Below are positions 17,778-26,303 of a DNA stretch of 64,000 nt, in pieces; positions within the stretch are counted from its first letter, which is position 1, and each line of letters starts with the position of its first letter. Made by a program: the position numbers and the translations under genes. The notes under the pieces are model-generated. The model made no database searches. It saw only the letters and a program-made list of their open reading frames with translations, and had not been told where the DNA came from. The stretch is taken from assembly GCF_018734325.1 (NCBI RefSeq), contig NZ_CP073754.1:2418001-2482000 (forward strand), in the 5' to 3' direction. This DNA comes from Methylomonas paludis (lineage in GTDB: Bacteria; Pseudomonadota; Gammaproteobacteria; Methylococcales; Methylomonadaceae).

Positions 17778-17905
17778 TTTATAAATGGAGAAAAAAATTT
17801 TATTCGGCGCCAATCGTTCAGTTTAAAACTTGGCAATTAGCGGATGCGCAGAACTATAGGAAAGGAACTAAATAACCGCCAGCTTACGCCGGTGCTTGTT
17901 TAGTC

Positions 17906-17932
17906 AAATTAATGTAACCTGACCCCATTTTT
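17906..17932. repeat. GTAACCTGACCCCAT repeat arm overlapping the end of the NCS2 gene
   Basis: The arm reads AAATTAATGTAACCTGACCC then CATTTTT. On the minus strand it encodes the last codons (KNGVRLH, stop) of the permease gene, so the repeat supplies the stop codon. Confidence 0.75.
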
Positions 17933-19444
17933 GAGGTGGTCCAGGCTGAAGAAGATCAGGGCTATGCCGGTATAGCCGCAGACAAACGGCCAGGTTGTGG
18001 CGGGGCCGTAGGCGTTGATGATGGCGCCGTCGGCTATGGTATAGCCATGCATCAGTCCGCTGCTGCTGATCAGCGCCGCCACCAGCGCCCATAGGGCTGC
18101 GGATCGGTAATGCCGGTCTATCAGGCTGACGGTCATCGCCGCCAGTATCATTGAGGTAAAAATAAAGCCGCGCTCCAGGGCAATCAGCCCGGCAATGGGT
18201 AATTGCCGGCTGAGCGCGGCGATGCCAACCGCTTCGACATTGGTGCCGGCTGCACGTAAGCCGCTTTCCAGCATTAATAAGCCCCAGGCGGCCAAAGCCG
18301 GGAAGAAGCCGACCACGACTGCCGGGGCATGGGCTCTGGGGGTGACTTCAAAGGCTTGGGCGGCAATGGTGATGCCTATCCATAACAAGATGGCCGCACC
18401 GGCCTCGACCGGTATCAGTGCCGCCACAAAACCGACCAGGCCCAGCAGGCACAGCAAGGTGATAGCGACGCCATTGGCGATTGAGTAACCGGCACCGGCG
18501 CCCATTTTTTTCCAGCCGGGATGGCCGATATAAATGGTGGTGGGGAAGACGCTGCCAAAACAGGCTGCTGCCACGGTGCCCAGGCCGTTCATGGCCAATG
18601 AGCTTCGCACCGGATATACATCACCGGCTGCTTCGGCACTTTCCAGGTTTTGCAGGGAGCCCAACAAGTTGAACAGCCCCATCGGTACGATAACCGGGAG
18701 AAAACTGATCATATAGGTCGAAAATGTCGCATCCAACACATCTGCCAGATATAAATGCGGGATGTGCAGCTGTATATGCAGTGCGTTGCTGAGAGCGGCG
18801 CTATCCATACGGCCCAATCCCCAGGCTAACAGGCTGCCGAATACCACGGCGACCAGACCAGCCGGAATATTGGCCGGCAATTGCAGGCGGCCAATGTATT
18901 GCACCAGAATCAAAGCCAGCGGCACAAAGCCTACCAGAGGATCGGCAAAGATGCGAAAGCAAAAATCCATGGCAATAAAGGTGATGGCAATGCCGGCCAG
19001 GGTTGCCAGCAATGCGGCGCGCGGGGTGATGCGTTTGACCCAGCCGGCGACAAAAGCACCTGCCAGTTCTATCAATCCGGATCCCAGACAGGCGGCCAGA
19101 CCCACTCGCCAGGCCAGCTCCACATCATGGCTCTGATCCAGCACTGGTTTCATGACAAATAAAATAAAGGCAAACAGCGATACTGTGTTTACCCCGTAAG
19201 GCAGTGCAGTGACATGGGCCTGGCCGCTGACCACCGCTAGCGTTCGGGCTTGAAAGCCATAGAACAGATTGCCGACCAGCAAGCTTACCGCCACGCCGGG
19301 CAGTATCCGGCCAAATACCATTTCAGCCGGCATATTGAGTAGGGTGCCGCACAATACCACGATCAAAATCAGCTGGATCAAATTATCCACAAACAGACCG
19401 AAAAAGCCGTCCAGATCTCCGTTACGCCACCAATAAAACTGCAT
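17909..19444 (-). CDS. NCS2-family xanthine/uracil-type permease
   Basis: A 511-residue polytopic protein with about 12-14 hydrophobic helices. The segments GQAHVTALPYGVNTVSLFAF and PRAALLATLAGIAITFIAMDF, and the long central loop region, match the AzgA/NCS2 nucleobase permease superfamily. The substrate cannot be fixed. The ATG at 19444 is preceded by GGGGAGGG and chosen over an ATG at 19534. The final residues (LKNGVRLH) are encoded by the 17906-17932 repeat, so the native C terminus may have been altered by repeat insertion. No neighbour suggests purine metabolism. Confidence 0.85.
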   Translation of the reverse strand: MQFYWWRNGDLDGFFGLFVDNLIQLILIVVLCGTLLNMPAEMVFGRILPGVAVSLLVGNLFYGFQARTLAVVSGQAHVTALPYGVNTVSLFAFILFVMKPVLDQSHDVELAWRVGLAACLGSGLIELAGAFVAGWVKRITPRAALLATLAGIAITFIAMDFCFRIFADPLVGFVPLALILVQYIGRLQLPANIPAGLVAVVFGSLLAWGLGRMDSAALSNALHIQLHIPHLYLADVLDATFSTYMISFLPVIVPMGLFNLLGSLQNLESAEAAGDVYPVRSSLAMNGLGTVAAACFGSVFPTTIYIGHPGWKKMGAGAGYSIANGVAITLLCLLGLVGFVAALIPVEAGAAILLWIGITIAAQAFEVTPRAHAPAVVVGFFPALAAWGLLMLESGLRAAGTNVEAVGIAALSRQLPIAGLIALERGFIFTSMILAAMTVSLIDRHYRSAALWALVAALISSSGLMHGYTIADGAIINAYGPATTWPFVCGYTGIALIFFSLDHLKNGVRLH

Positions 19445-19606
19445 TTGCCCTCCCCGGCTGCTTGATTTTGCATTGCTGAACATGTCGGTTGCTGCGGCTG
19501 CCGGCCAGCGGCACAGCCGAACTATACCCGCCAACGGTCAGGACAATTTATGCAGCTTATAAAACTATGTCGAGTTTGCGTTGTCAACTCTATAATAGGT
19601 GCAATA

Positions 19607-19635
19607 AATGCGGTCAGGTTACATTAATTTAAATT
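19607..19635. repeat. CGGTCAGGTTACATTAATTT repeat arm, left of an inverted pair
   Basis: AATGCGGTCAGGTTACATTA followed by ATTTAAATT. Together with the opposite arm at 19763-19791 it encloses a copy of the GTAACTACTCAGCGT-type small element (19633-19760), as if that element had entered the centre of a hairpin like the one at 13000-13053. Confidence 0.7.
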
Positions 19636-19760
19636 ACTTAGCGTAACTCTGCATGATCATTTTTAAACAAGTACTTAACTGCGCATATTGCGCTGCTCTG
19701 TGTTTGGGATATGCTACAACTGACTATTTTTAAACAAATACTTGATCGCTGAGTCGTTAG
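19633..19760. mobile_element. MITE-like element, copy A
   Basis: The left end TTACTTAGCGTAA and right end CGCTGAGTCGTTAG are imperfect inverted repeats. The internal part shares TTTTTAAACAAGTACTTAAC, GCGCTGCTCTGTGTTTG and CTACAACTG with the copies at 31266, 40661, 41661 and 54540. No coding capacity. It lies inside the paired repeat arms at 19607 and 19763. Confidence 0.65.
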
Positions 19761-19762
19761 AA

Positions 19763-19791
19763 TTTTAATTAATGTAACCCGACCCCATTTT
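19763..19791. repeat. GTAACCCGACCCCAT repeat arm, right of an inverted pair, abutting a start codon
   Basis: TTTTAATTAATGTAACCCGA then CCCCATTTT, ending one base before the ATG at 19792. The usual Shine-Dalgarno position for that gene is therefore occupied by repeat sequence with no purine-rich motif. Confidence 0.7.
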
Positions 19792-20751
19792 ATGAAAAAG
19801 TTTTTTATTACTGTCGTGCTGTTGTTTTGTGTTGCTTGCGCTGAAATAACGCCTCATTCCGGTACGGGTTTCTGGCATACGCCCATTCCTGCCGATGCGC
19901 CGCTGGATGCTAATTCCAGTAATTACACCAATGAGTTTATCCGCCAGTTGCATGCCTATTATGGGACGGTTTCGATTACGCTGGACACTTTTAATGCGCC
20001 GGTTTATATCGTTAAACCCGGTACTCCCACGACGACGGTGAAGCAATGGTTATGTCAGGCCAACAGTAGACCCAGCCCGGAATTGCAAGCCCAATTTGCC
20101 AATGTGCCGATTCCGGCTAATGCGGCCAGTTCGCCAGATAGTGATGGTGAGTTGACTATTTACGATCCGACCAGCGATACCTTATGGGAATTCTGGAAAA
20201 TGCAAAATGTTAACGGTAATTGGCAGGCTTGCTGGGGGGGGCAGCTGAAAAACTATTCCAAATCTGAAGGTGTGTTCCCGTGGCCTTTTGGTGCCACTGC
20301 CACCGGTTTGCCTTTAATGGCCGGGCAAATTACGGCTGAAGAACTGCAAAAGGGTCAAATCAATCATGTTATCGGGCTATCTTTGGTTGATGCTGCTGAT
20401 AAGAGCATTTTTTCCTGGCCGGCCAATCGCTCTGACGGCAGAAATCCGCATGGCCTGCCTAATCAGATACCGGAAGGCACTCGGATCAGGCTTGATCCTA
20501 CGCTGAATGTTGATGCTTTGAAATTGACGCCGGTAGGCAAAATTATTGCCAAGGCGGCGCAAACTTATGGCTTTGTGGTTTGGGACAAAAGCGGGGCCTT
20601 GACCTTGCGAGGCCAGGGCGTGCTGTCTTATACGACTCAAGGTCTGGCAAATCCATATCCTGCCCTGCTTGACGGTAAACAAAACTGGGCGATATTACAA
20701 AACTTTCCTTGGGATAAATTGCAGTTTCTGCCGCAAAATTACGGCAAATAA
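19792..20751 (+). CDS. Conserved lipoprotein of unknown function
   Basis: This 319-residue protein has a lipoprotein-like signal (MKKFFITVVLLFCVACAE; Cys at about 16). The mature part contains segments that I associate with a widespread uncharacterised secreted family also found in Actinobacteria: FWHTPIPADAPLDANS near the start, YDPTSDTLWEFWKM, WGATAT-like FPWPFGATATGLPLMAG, and IPEGTRIRLDPTLNVDAL. No enzyme motif is recognised. No Shine-Dalgarno is visible because a dispersed repeat ends one base before the ATG. Confidence 0.75.
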   Translation: MKKFFITVVLLFCVACAEITPHSGTGFWHTPIPADAPLDANSSNYTNEFIRQLHAYYGTVSITLDTFNAPVYIVKPGTPTTTVKQWLCQANSRPSPELQAQFANVPIPANAASSPDSDGELTIYDPTSDTLWEFWKMQNVNGNWQACWGGQLKNYSKSEGVFPWPFGATATGLPLMAGQITAEELQKGQINHVIGLSLVDAADKSIFSWPANRSDGRNPHGLPNQIPEGTRIRLDPTLNVDALKLTPVGKIIAKAAQTYGFVVWDKSGALTLRGQGVLSYTTQGLANPYPALLDGKQNWAILQNFPWDKLQFLPQNYGK

Positions 20752-20781
20752 CAGATTAGGGTACGCTGGCCCCGGCACAGG

Positions 20782-21624
20782 CTAGGTTGGCCAGGTCTTG
20801 GCCAGCAGGTCTTTGCTGGCTGTCAGGGCCTGATTGGCCGCCAGCACAGGATCGGCAAACTCCGGGTGATAGCCAAAAACTTCCGGGGTGATAAAGCCCT
20901 GATAGCCTATGGTATGCAGGGCCTGAAAGAATTCCGCAAAGTTGATGCAGCCTTGTCCGGGCAGGAGCCGTTGCTCATCTCTGATATCTTCGGGCGGCAG
21001 CGCTGCGGCATCCGCTATCTGGACATTGAGTATCATATCGCCGGCGGATAAGATGTCCTGTTTGGTGGCGCCGATATGATGCCAATGCCAGGCGTCTATC
21101 AATAACCCGGTGCCAGCTCCCACTGCGGCGGCAAATTCCAATGTTTCATCCATGCGCCAAATGAAGGGGTAAGGCCGTAGTGTGCGTAAGTGTATGGGGC
21201 CGATAAACTCCAGCGCCAGACGGATATCATATTGCTGTATGGTGTTGGCTATGATGCGCAGACGGCGTTTGAGGATTTTGGCGTATTCCGGCTTGGGCAG
21301 ATCTGCGCAAGGCGGCAGCGAGCGGACCATGGTGCGTATGCCTAAGGATTTGGCTAAGGCGGCCTGTGCAGCTAAGATTTGCATATCGGCGCTAAACCTG
21401 TCTTCTGTGCCTCTAAACTCTGCGGGCAGCAGCGCCACACCGGCCTGGATGCCCAGTTGGGCCAGGCTGTCTTTGGCCCGTGGGTAATCGGCCTTGGGGA
21501 TTTGCAGCAGATCGATATCAATCCTGTCAAAACCGGCCTGGGCGGCTGTCACCAGGGTTTCCGGCCAGCCGAGTTGCGGCCCGCCGGTTAAGGTGCGGTG
21601 AAAAGCGATATGGCTGTGGTGCAT
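20782..21624 (-). CDS. Sugar phosphate isomerase/epimerase, AP endonuclease family 2 TIM barrel
   Basis: This 280-residue protein has the xylose-isomerase-like TIM-barrel pattern: TLTGGPQLGWPETLVTAAQAGFDRIDIDL at the start, then LALEFIGPIHLRTLRPYPF with the metal-binding glutamate, LLIDAWHWHHIGA with Asp and His ligands, LNVQIADAA, and QGCINFAEFFQALHTIGYQGFITPEVF with the final glutamate. Related proteins include inosose dehydratases and hydroxypyruvate isomerases; the substrate cannot be decided. It converges with the lipoprotein gene and lies 60 bases from the left end of the IS4 element. Confidence 0.85.
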   Translation of the reverse strand: MHHSHIAFHRTLTGGPQLGWPETLVTAAQAGFDRIDIDLLQIPKADYPRAKDSLAQLGIQAGVALLPAEFRGTEDRFSADMQILAAQAALAKSLGIRTMVRSLPPCADLPKPEYAKILKRRLRIIANTIQQYDIRLALEFIGPIHLRTLRPYPFIWRMDETLEFAAAVGAGTGLLIDAWHWHHIGATKQDILSAGDMILNVQIADAAALPPEDIRDEQRLLPGQGCINFAEFFQALHTIGYQGFITPEVFGYHPEFADPVLAANQALTASKDLLAKTWPT

Positions 21625-21684
21625 ATTTATTCAAAAAAATGGCGGCCAGAGCCGAATGGCACTGACTTAAGAAATATTATATTA

Positions 21685-23261
21685 ACTGAAGTTTCCGCGA
21701 AATTCATCAAGCCACCATGCGTAATAACACGGCTACGATAGAATTTATTGGGGAGTTGCTGGGTTTAGGGCAAAGCCTAACAAAATCCTCATTAAGTGCG
21801 GCTTCAGCAATAATGTGTCGAACATCAGAAAAGGCAAAACTGGTTCGACCTTTAACTTTATGCCGACGCTCTGGGTCTGCTTTTAATTTATCAGCATAAA
21901 TCCAAGCCAGGGTAGAAGCCATTAAGCAAAAGTTCAAGTGATTGATGACAGCCGCCGCTTTGCGGCATTGCGCCGATTGGCTGCCTATGTCTTGCTTCAG
22001 TTCTTTAAAGCCAGATTCTATTTTCCAACGTGCGCCATAAAATTCAATGATTTGATTCACCGACAACGTCAGATCTGTGGTAAACAAGGCTATCCATTGG
22101 GTTTTACGATACACCCAAACAACGCGAACAGAACATTTAAGTGTTTTTAGCACCACCACTTGATCATAGGCAGACACCTGACGCGTTTTACCGTAGAGTT
22201 CAACGGTATAGTTCTTTGCTAAAGAGACAAATTGTTTGGCTATCTCAGCCGTAGAACCGATACGCTTGCCGTACTTGGCAGGACGACCACGCTTGTTTTC
22301 TTTCGATTCGACGAGTTGATTATACAACACGTTGTTGCTCCGTAATCGAGATAGAATATGGAAGCGTAACCCTAAACATTTTCGTACGGGTTGCCATACA
22401 CTATAGTTACCGAACCAACTATCCATGACAGCCAGCACAGGGGTGTTTGGAAAGTGTTGGCTTATGCCGATCAACATATGGCAGGCCTGTTCAAGTTTTG
22501 ATTGAAAAGGCACAGGCTGATCTTTGATTCTGGCATTTTTCGAGTTTGCCGTTAGGGTTTTTTGCGCAATGTAAAATCGAAAATCCATGAATAAGCAACC
22601 CCAGCGGCCTTTGATGCGTTTAAGTAAACCAACGGCAACAATATTTTGAGCCCAAGGATATTGGCTTTGGTTTGTTTTGGCAGCATGATCAAATACTGTA
22701 TCGCAAGCAAAGATATGGGTTCCTGATTTAGGGTTAATGGTGTCATCCAAAGCCAATAATAATCGTCCATCTGTTTCGGGTGATGGAATTAATCCCCAAA
22801 TAGTTTGCCAAACACGCTGCCACGGCAAAGTGCTGGATGCCATAAACGTATAAAAACGCTTTTGGTTAAGGTCAATGCCAAATAAGGTGGTAAGACAGCG
22901 ATAGCAGTTTGAGGTAATCGACGAGGTGAATGGGATGATAATGGAAAGCAGCGTATAGATGAATAATGAGGACCGCTCTTTGCCTAGTTCAGAGTGGCTA
23001 AATTGGGCTTGTAAGGGTTGTGTTATATCGCGTAAAATGAACATGAATGAGGTCTTTTTATTTGTCTAATCAAAGCGTTAGGAACTTTCATTATACAGTA
23101 AAACTTGACTCATTCACTATCAAAGTATTGTTTTTTAAGGAAAATAAACAATTAATGTCTAACGTATATGATTAGTCGACAAGCGCCTAACATCAAAAGC
23201 AATTCTTTATAAACACTCGCAAAGCCTTCTAACAATCTACAAATTTTTGGGAAACTTCAGT
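21685..23261 (-). mobile_element. Complete IS4-family insertion sequence
   Basis: The ends are inverted repeats beginning ACTGAAGTTTCC (left, 21685) and ending GGAAACTTCAGT (right, 23261). They are flanked by a 7-bp direct repeat TATATTA (21678-21684 and 23262-23268), the target-site duplication. The 1577-bp element encodes one intact transposase. Its insertion lies between the TIM-barrel gene and the PEP-CTERM gene, so no reading frame is broken. Confidence 0.9.
21707..23044 (-). CDS. IS4-family DDE transposase
   Basis: This 445-residue transposase appears intact. The first catalytic aspartate is in LLLALDDTINPKSG (about residue 95), the second in PVLAVMDSWFG (about 205), and the glutamate is in the Y-(2)-R-(3)-E-(6)-K signature YGARWKIESGFKELK (about residues 333-347), which defines the IS4 group. 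The inverted repeats and a 7-bp target duplication around it support recent activity. Confidence 0.93.
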   Translation of the reverse strand: MFILRDITQPLQAQFSHSELGKERSSLFIYTLLSIIIPFTSSITSNCYRCLTTLFGIDLNQKRFYTFMASSTLPWQRVWQTIWGLIPSPETDGRLLLALDDTINPKSGTHIFACDTVFDHAAKTNQSQYPWAQNIVAVGLLKRIKGRWGCLFMDFRFYIAQKTLTANSKNARIKDQPVPFQSKLEQACHMLIGISQHFPNTPVLAVMDSWFGNYSVWQPVRKCLGLRFHILSRLRSNNVLYNQLVESKENKRGRPAKYGKRIGSTAEIAKQFVSLAKNYTVELYGKTRQVSAYDQVVVLKTLKCSVRVVWVYRKTQWIALFTTDLTLSVNQIIEFYGARWKIESGFKELKQDIGSQSAQCRKAAAVINHLNFCLMASTLAWIYADKLKADPERRHKVKGRTSFAFSDVRHIIAEAALNEDFVRLCPKPSNSPINSIVAVLLRMVA

Positions 23262-23386
23262 TATATTAATAAAACAATATGTTAAAAAATTGTTTATGCA
23301 CGCATTAAACGCGACAGTGGCGGCGACTGGCATTGGCATAAGCTCATACTAGTGGTTGCCCAACATTACTTTGACGCAAGCACCAG

Positions 23387-23460
23387 AGGATGTGCCGACT
23401 CTGCAGGCACATGGTTCGCGATTGATGCGCATCACTGCGTTCAGCGCATCCTACGCCGTA
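23387..23460. repeat. Dispersed repeat with CATCCTACGCC core (copy 1; copy 2 at 36480-36560)
   Basis: CGATTGATGCGCATCACTGC then GTTCAGCGCATCCTACGCC at 23419-23456 is shared with 36519-36557. GGATGTGCC/GGCACAT and GATGCGC/GCGCATC can pair. The rest of 23262-23531 shows no gene. Confidence 0.55.
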
Positions 23461-23531
23461 TCCGTCAAAATAAGATTGGTCGACGACTAGGCTATTATTT
23501 TTAAATAGCCATACTCTTAAAAATGCTATTT

Positions 23532-23574
23532 GGTCAGGGTTAATGTTAATAAATTAACCCTGAGCCCATTTTTA
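23532..23574 (-). terminator. Hairpin at the stop of the PEP-CTERM gene, diverged repeat arm
   Basis: CAGGGTTAAT and ATTAACCCTG pair around a short centre. On the minus strand the stop TAA runs into AAATGGGCTCAGGGTTAAT, resembling a decayed form of the ATGGGGTCAGGTTAC repeat placed at the other stop codons in this window. Confidence 0.6.
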
Positions 23575-24081
23575 GGCGGCCTTACGGCGTAAACGCCAGG
23601 CTATGGTACCCAGACCACCCATCAGCAATACGTATTCCTCGGCTTCCGGTAAAGGAATTGGGTTGTTGTGATCGGTGTGGAAATGGTCGTGAAACGACTC
23701 GCCTACCTTGTTGTGATCTTTGGTGAACCAGTAGTCGAAGCTGGTAGGCTTGCTGCCGGAATTAAAACTGACAATGACGAATACACCCAGTTGATCGTAG
23801 GGTTGCAAAGTGGTGGTGTCAATATTAATAATCCCGGTCAAGGGATTGGCGGTGGTGGTAGAAGAATCGACCGGATTGCCGCCATGCACTATCGATACCA
23901 CTGGATCGCTGCCGTCAAAGCCGGTGCCACCGCTGATATTGAGATGAATGTCGTTCCACTGGGTGCCGGCCAGACTGGAATCGAGAATGAACTCGTAATT
24001 TTTCGCCGCTGCACTGCCGGCCCAGAGGGATGCCGCCAGACCGATAACAGCCAGTAATGATGGTTTGGTGAGTTTTTTCAT
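23572..24081 (-). CDS. PEP-CTERM-type secreted protein
   Basis: This 169-residue protein has a signal peptide (about residues 1-26, ending GSAAA) and an unknown beta-rich middle domain (YEFILDSSLAGTQWNDIHLNI is the region). The C terminus is a sorting tail: IPLPEAEEYVLLMGGLGTIA followed by WRLRRK. PEA rather than PEP is common among such tails (PEAxxYALLLAGLGLxGxxxRRR). The tail predicts exosortase processing; no exosortase gene is in the window. GAGGAAAG lies about 5 bases before the ATG. Confidence 0.82.
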   Translation of the reverse strand: MKKLTKPSLLAVIGLAASLWAGSAAAKNYEFILDSSLAGTQWNDIHLNISGGTGFDGSDPVVSIVHGGNPVDSSTTTANPLTGIINIDTTTLQPYDQLGVFVIVSFNSGSKPTSFDYWFTKDHNKVGESFHDHFHTDHNNPIPLPEAEEYVLLMGGLGTIAWRLRRKAA

Positions 24082-24470
24082 GTTTCTTTCCTCGTGTTAA
24101 TGAACATATATTTATATCTGCCGTTAGGCCGGCAGCAGCAGCCAATGGATTTTTATCTGCATAAACCGGCGTCATATCGCGCGCTAAGTGAAAGATTCGT
24201 AACAAAACAATTTACCTTCGAGGCTAGACTATGAGAAAAACCTAGTCGTGTAAAGGTTTTTCTGAGGCTGCGGCTGATTTAAAAATTTGAACGCTGATCC
24301 TGCCCTGATTTCCCTGGCCTTTAGCTAAATATTATTTTATTTTCAAAGACTTCCAGATTGAGATAGCTGGCAGAATTGGCGAGTTCCCAGCACACTACCG
24401 GCAAATCTATTCTTAACGGTCTGAACATGGTTTAATGGAATTTGAATTTATGCCATTGCCGGAGTGACGT
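24082..24470. other. Divergent intergenic region, nothing recognised
   Basis: About 390 bases between the PEP-CTERM gene and the antiporter gene. Promoters for both directions must lie here, but no clear hexamer pair or structured RNA could be supported. GGAG at 24461 is the ribosome binding site of the antiporter. Confidence 0.4.
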
Positions 24471-26279
24471 GTGGAGAACGGTCTTTTCAATGTGTTTGTG
24501 TTTTTGGCCGCGGCCTGTTTGGTGGTGCCGCTGGCCAGCCGTTTTAAATTAGGTTCGGTACTGGGCTATCTGGCGGCCGGCATTGTGATTGGCCCCTTTG
24601 GTCTGGGGCTGACTGGTGATGCTGAGGAGATTATGCATTTTGCCGAATTCGGCGTAGTGATGATGCTGTTTCTGATCGGCCTGGAGTTGGAGCCGGCTTT
24701 ACTTTGGCACTTGCGTAAGTCTATCGTTGGTTTAGGTGGTTTACAGGTGGTGCTGACCAGTCTGGCATTCACGCTGATCGGTGTGGCGCTGGGCTATTCC
24801 TGGCAGATGAGTCTGGCCACCGGCATGGCTTTGTCGCTGTCTTCCACGGCGCTGGTTTTACAGATGTTACAGGAAACCAGCCTGATGAACACCCCTATGG
24901 GGGAAACTTCGTTTTCGGTATTGCTGTTTCAGGATATTGCCGTGATCCCGATTCTGATCATCATCCCTTTGCTGGCGACGCAGGTTGGTCAAGGCCCGGA
25001 AATTCATGCCAGTTTGATTGCGGCCTTACCGGGTTGGGCGCAGGCATTGATCGTCACCTGCGTCATCGCTGCGGTGATAGTCGCCGGTCGTTACCTATCG
25101 TATTACCTGTTTCGGGCGGTGGCCAGAACCAAGCTGCGGGAGGTGTTTACCGCACTTTCGCTGGCAGTGGTGGTGGGCATTACTTTATTGATGCAACTGG
25201 TGGGGGTATCGCCGGCCATGGGTGCGTTTATCGCCGGTGTGGTGCTGGCCAATTCCGAATATCGCCACACCCTACAAACTGATATCGAGCCGTTTAAAGG
25301 TTTACTGTTGGGCCTGTTTTTTATTTCGGTAGGCATGGGCATGGATTTTCATTTGTTTGCCGAATCGCCGCTGCCTTTACTGCTGATGGTTGCTGCACTG
25401 ATCACGGTCAAGGGTTTGATATTGTTTACCCTGGGTAAGTTTTTTGGCCTGGATATGCGCCATAGTTCCGGTTTTGCCTTTGCCCTGGCCCAGGGTGGTG
25501 AATTTGCATTTGTATTATTCCAGTTTGCCGGTACTTTGCATATTCTGCCCCAGACCCAGGAGAAATGTTTAACCCTGGTCGTTGCTACTTCGATTGCCGT
25601 CACCCCTTTGCTGATGGCTTTGTACAATCAGTTGATCGTACCGAAATTTTTAAGCGTTTTGCCTGAACATACTTTTGATCGGATTGAGGAAGAAAACCCG
25701 ATCATTCTGGCCGGATTCGGTCGTTTTGGTCAGGTGATTGGGCGTTTTCTGAATGTTCAGGGGGTGAAAACCACGGTATTGGAAAAAAATCCCGATCAGG
25801 TTGAGTTGCTGAGAAAGTTTGGTTTTAAAGGCTATTTCGGCGATGCCTCGCGTTTGGATTTGCTGCGTAGCGCCGGTGCCCATCAAGCCAGGCTGCTGAT
25901 TGTGGCGGTGGATGATCCGGAAACCTGTCTCGAGATCGTCAGGCTGGCAAAAGCCGAATTTCCGCATCTGCAAATTTTCGCCCGCGCCCACAACCGCCGC
26001 CATGCTTATGAGCTGACTAAAGCCGGCGTGGATTATTATCAACGCGAGATATTTAATTCATCATTGGAAATGGCCCAGAAAATCCTGGTTTCTTTGGGTA
26101 AAAGCGAGTCCGACACCCAGGCAAAAGCCATAAAGTTTAAGGCGCATGATGAGGCTACGCTGAAAGCCTCTTTTGAGTTTTTTGATGATGAACCGGCACT
26201 GGTGAGTTTTACCCGCACCCAGCGGGCGGAGCTGGAACGGATTCTGCAAAACGATATATCCGGGGATGGTGATAGCTGA
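24471..26279 (+). CDS. Monovalent cation:proton antiporter-2 family protein (KefB/KefC-like)
   Basis: A 602-residue protein with an N-terminal CPA2 membrane domain of 12-13 helices (about residues 1-385; LGYLAAGIVIGPFGLGL, HFAEFGVVMMLFLIGLELEP, GVVLANSEYRHTLQTDIEPF). A cytosolic RCK/TrkA-N domain follows, beginning IILAGFGRFGQVIGRFL (about residue 405), an NAD-binding Gly-x-Gly-x-x-Gly pattern. It probably exchanges K+ for protons under ligand control. The start is GTG with GGAG 6 bases upstream. No KefF/G ancillary gene is adjacent. Confidence 0.92.
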   Translation: MENGLFNVFVFLAAACLVVPLASRFKLGSVLGYLAAGIVIGPFGLGLTGDAEEIMHFAEFGVVMMLFLIGLELEPALLWHLRKSIVGLGGLQVVLTSLAFTLIGVALGYSWQMSLATGMALSLSSTALVLQMLQETSLMNTPMGETSFSVLLFQDIAVIPILIIIPLLATQVGQGPEIHASLIAALPGWAQALIVTCVIAAVIVAGRYLSYYLFRAVARTKLREVFTALSLAVVVGITLLMQLVGVSPAMGAFIAGVVLANSEYRHTLQTDIEPFKGLLLGLFFISVGMGMDFHLFAESPLPLLLMVAALITVKGLILFTLGKFFGLDMRHSSGFAFALAQGGEFAFVLFQFAGTLHILPQTQEKCLTLVVATSIAVTPLLMALYNQLIVPKFLSVLPEHTFDRIEEENPIILAGFGRFGQVIGRFLNVQGVKTTVLEKNPDQVELLRKFGFKGYFGDASRLDLLRSAGAHQARLLIVAVDDPETCLEIVRLAKAEFPHLQIFARAHNRRHAYELTKAGVDYYQREIFNSSLEMAQKILVSLGKSESDTQAKAIKFKAHDEATLKASFEFFDDEPALVSFTRTQRAELERILQNDISGDGDS

Positions 26280-26303
26280 TACAGCGTATTTTTGCTACCC
26301 GGC

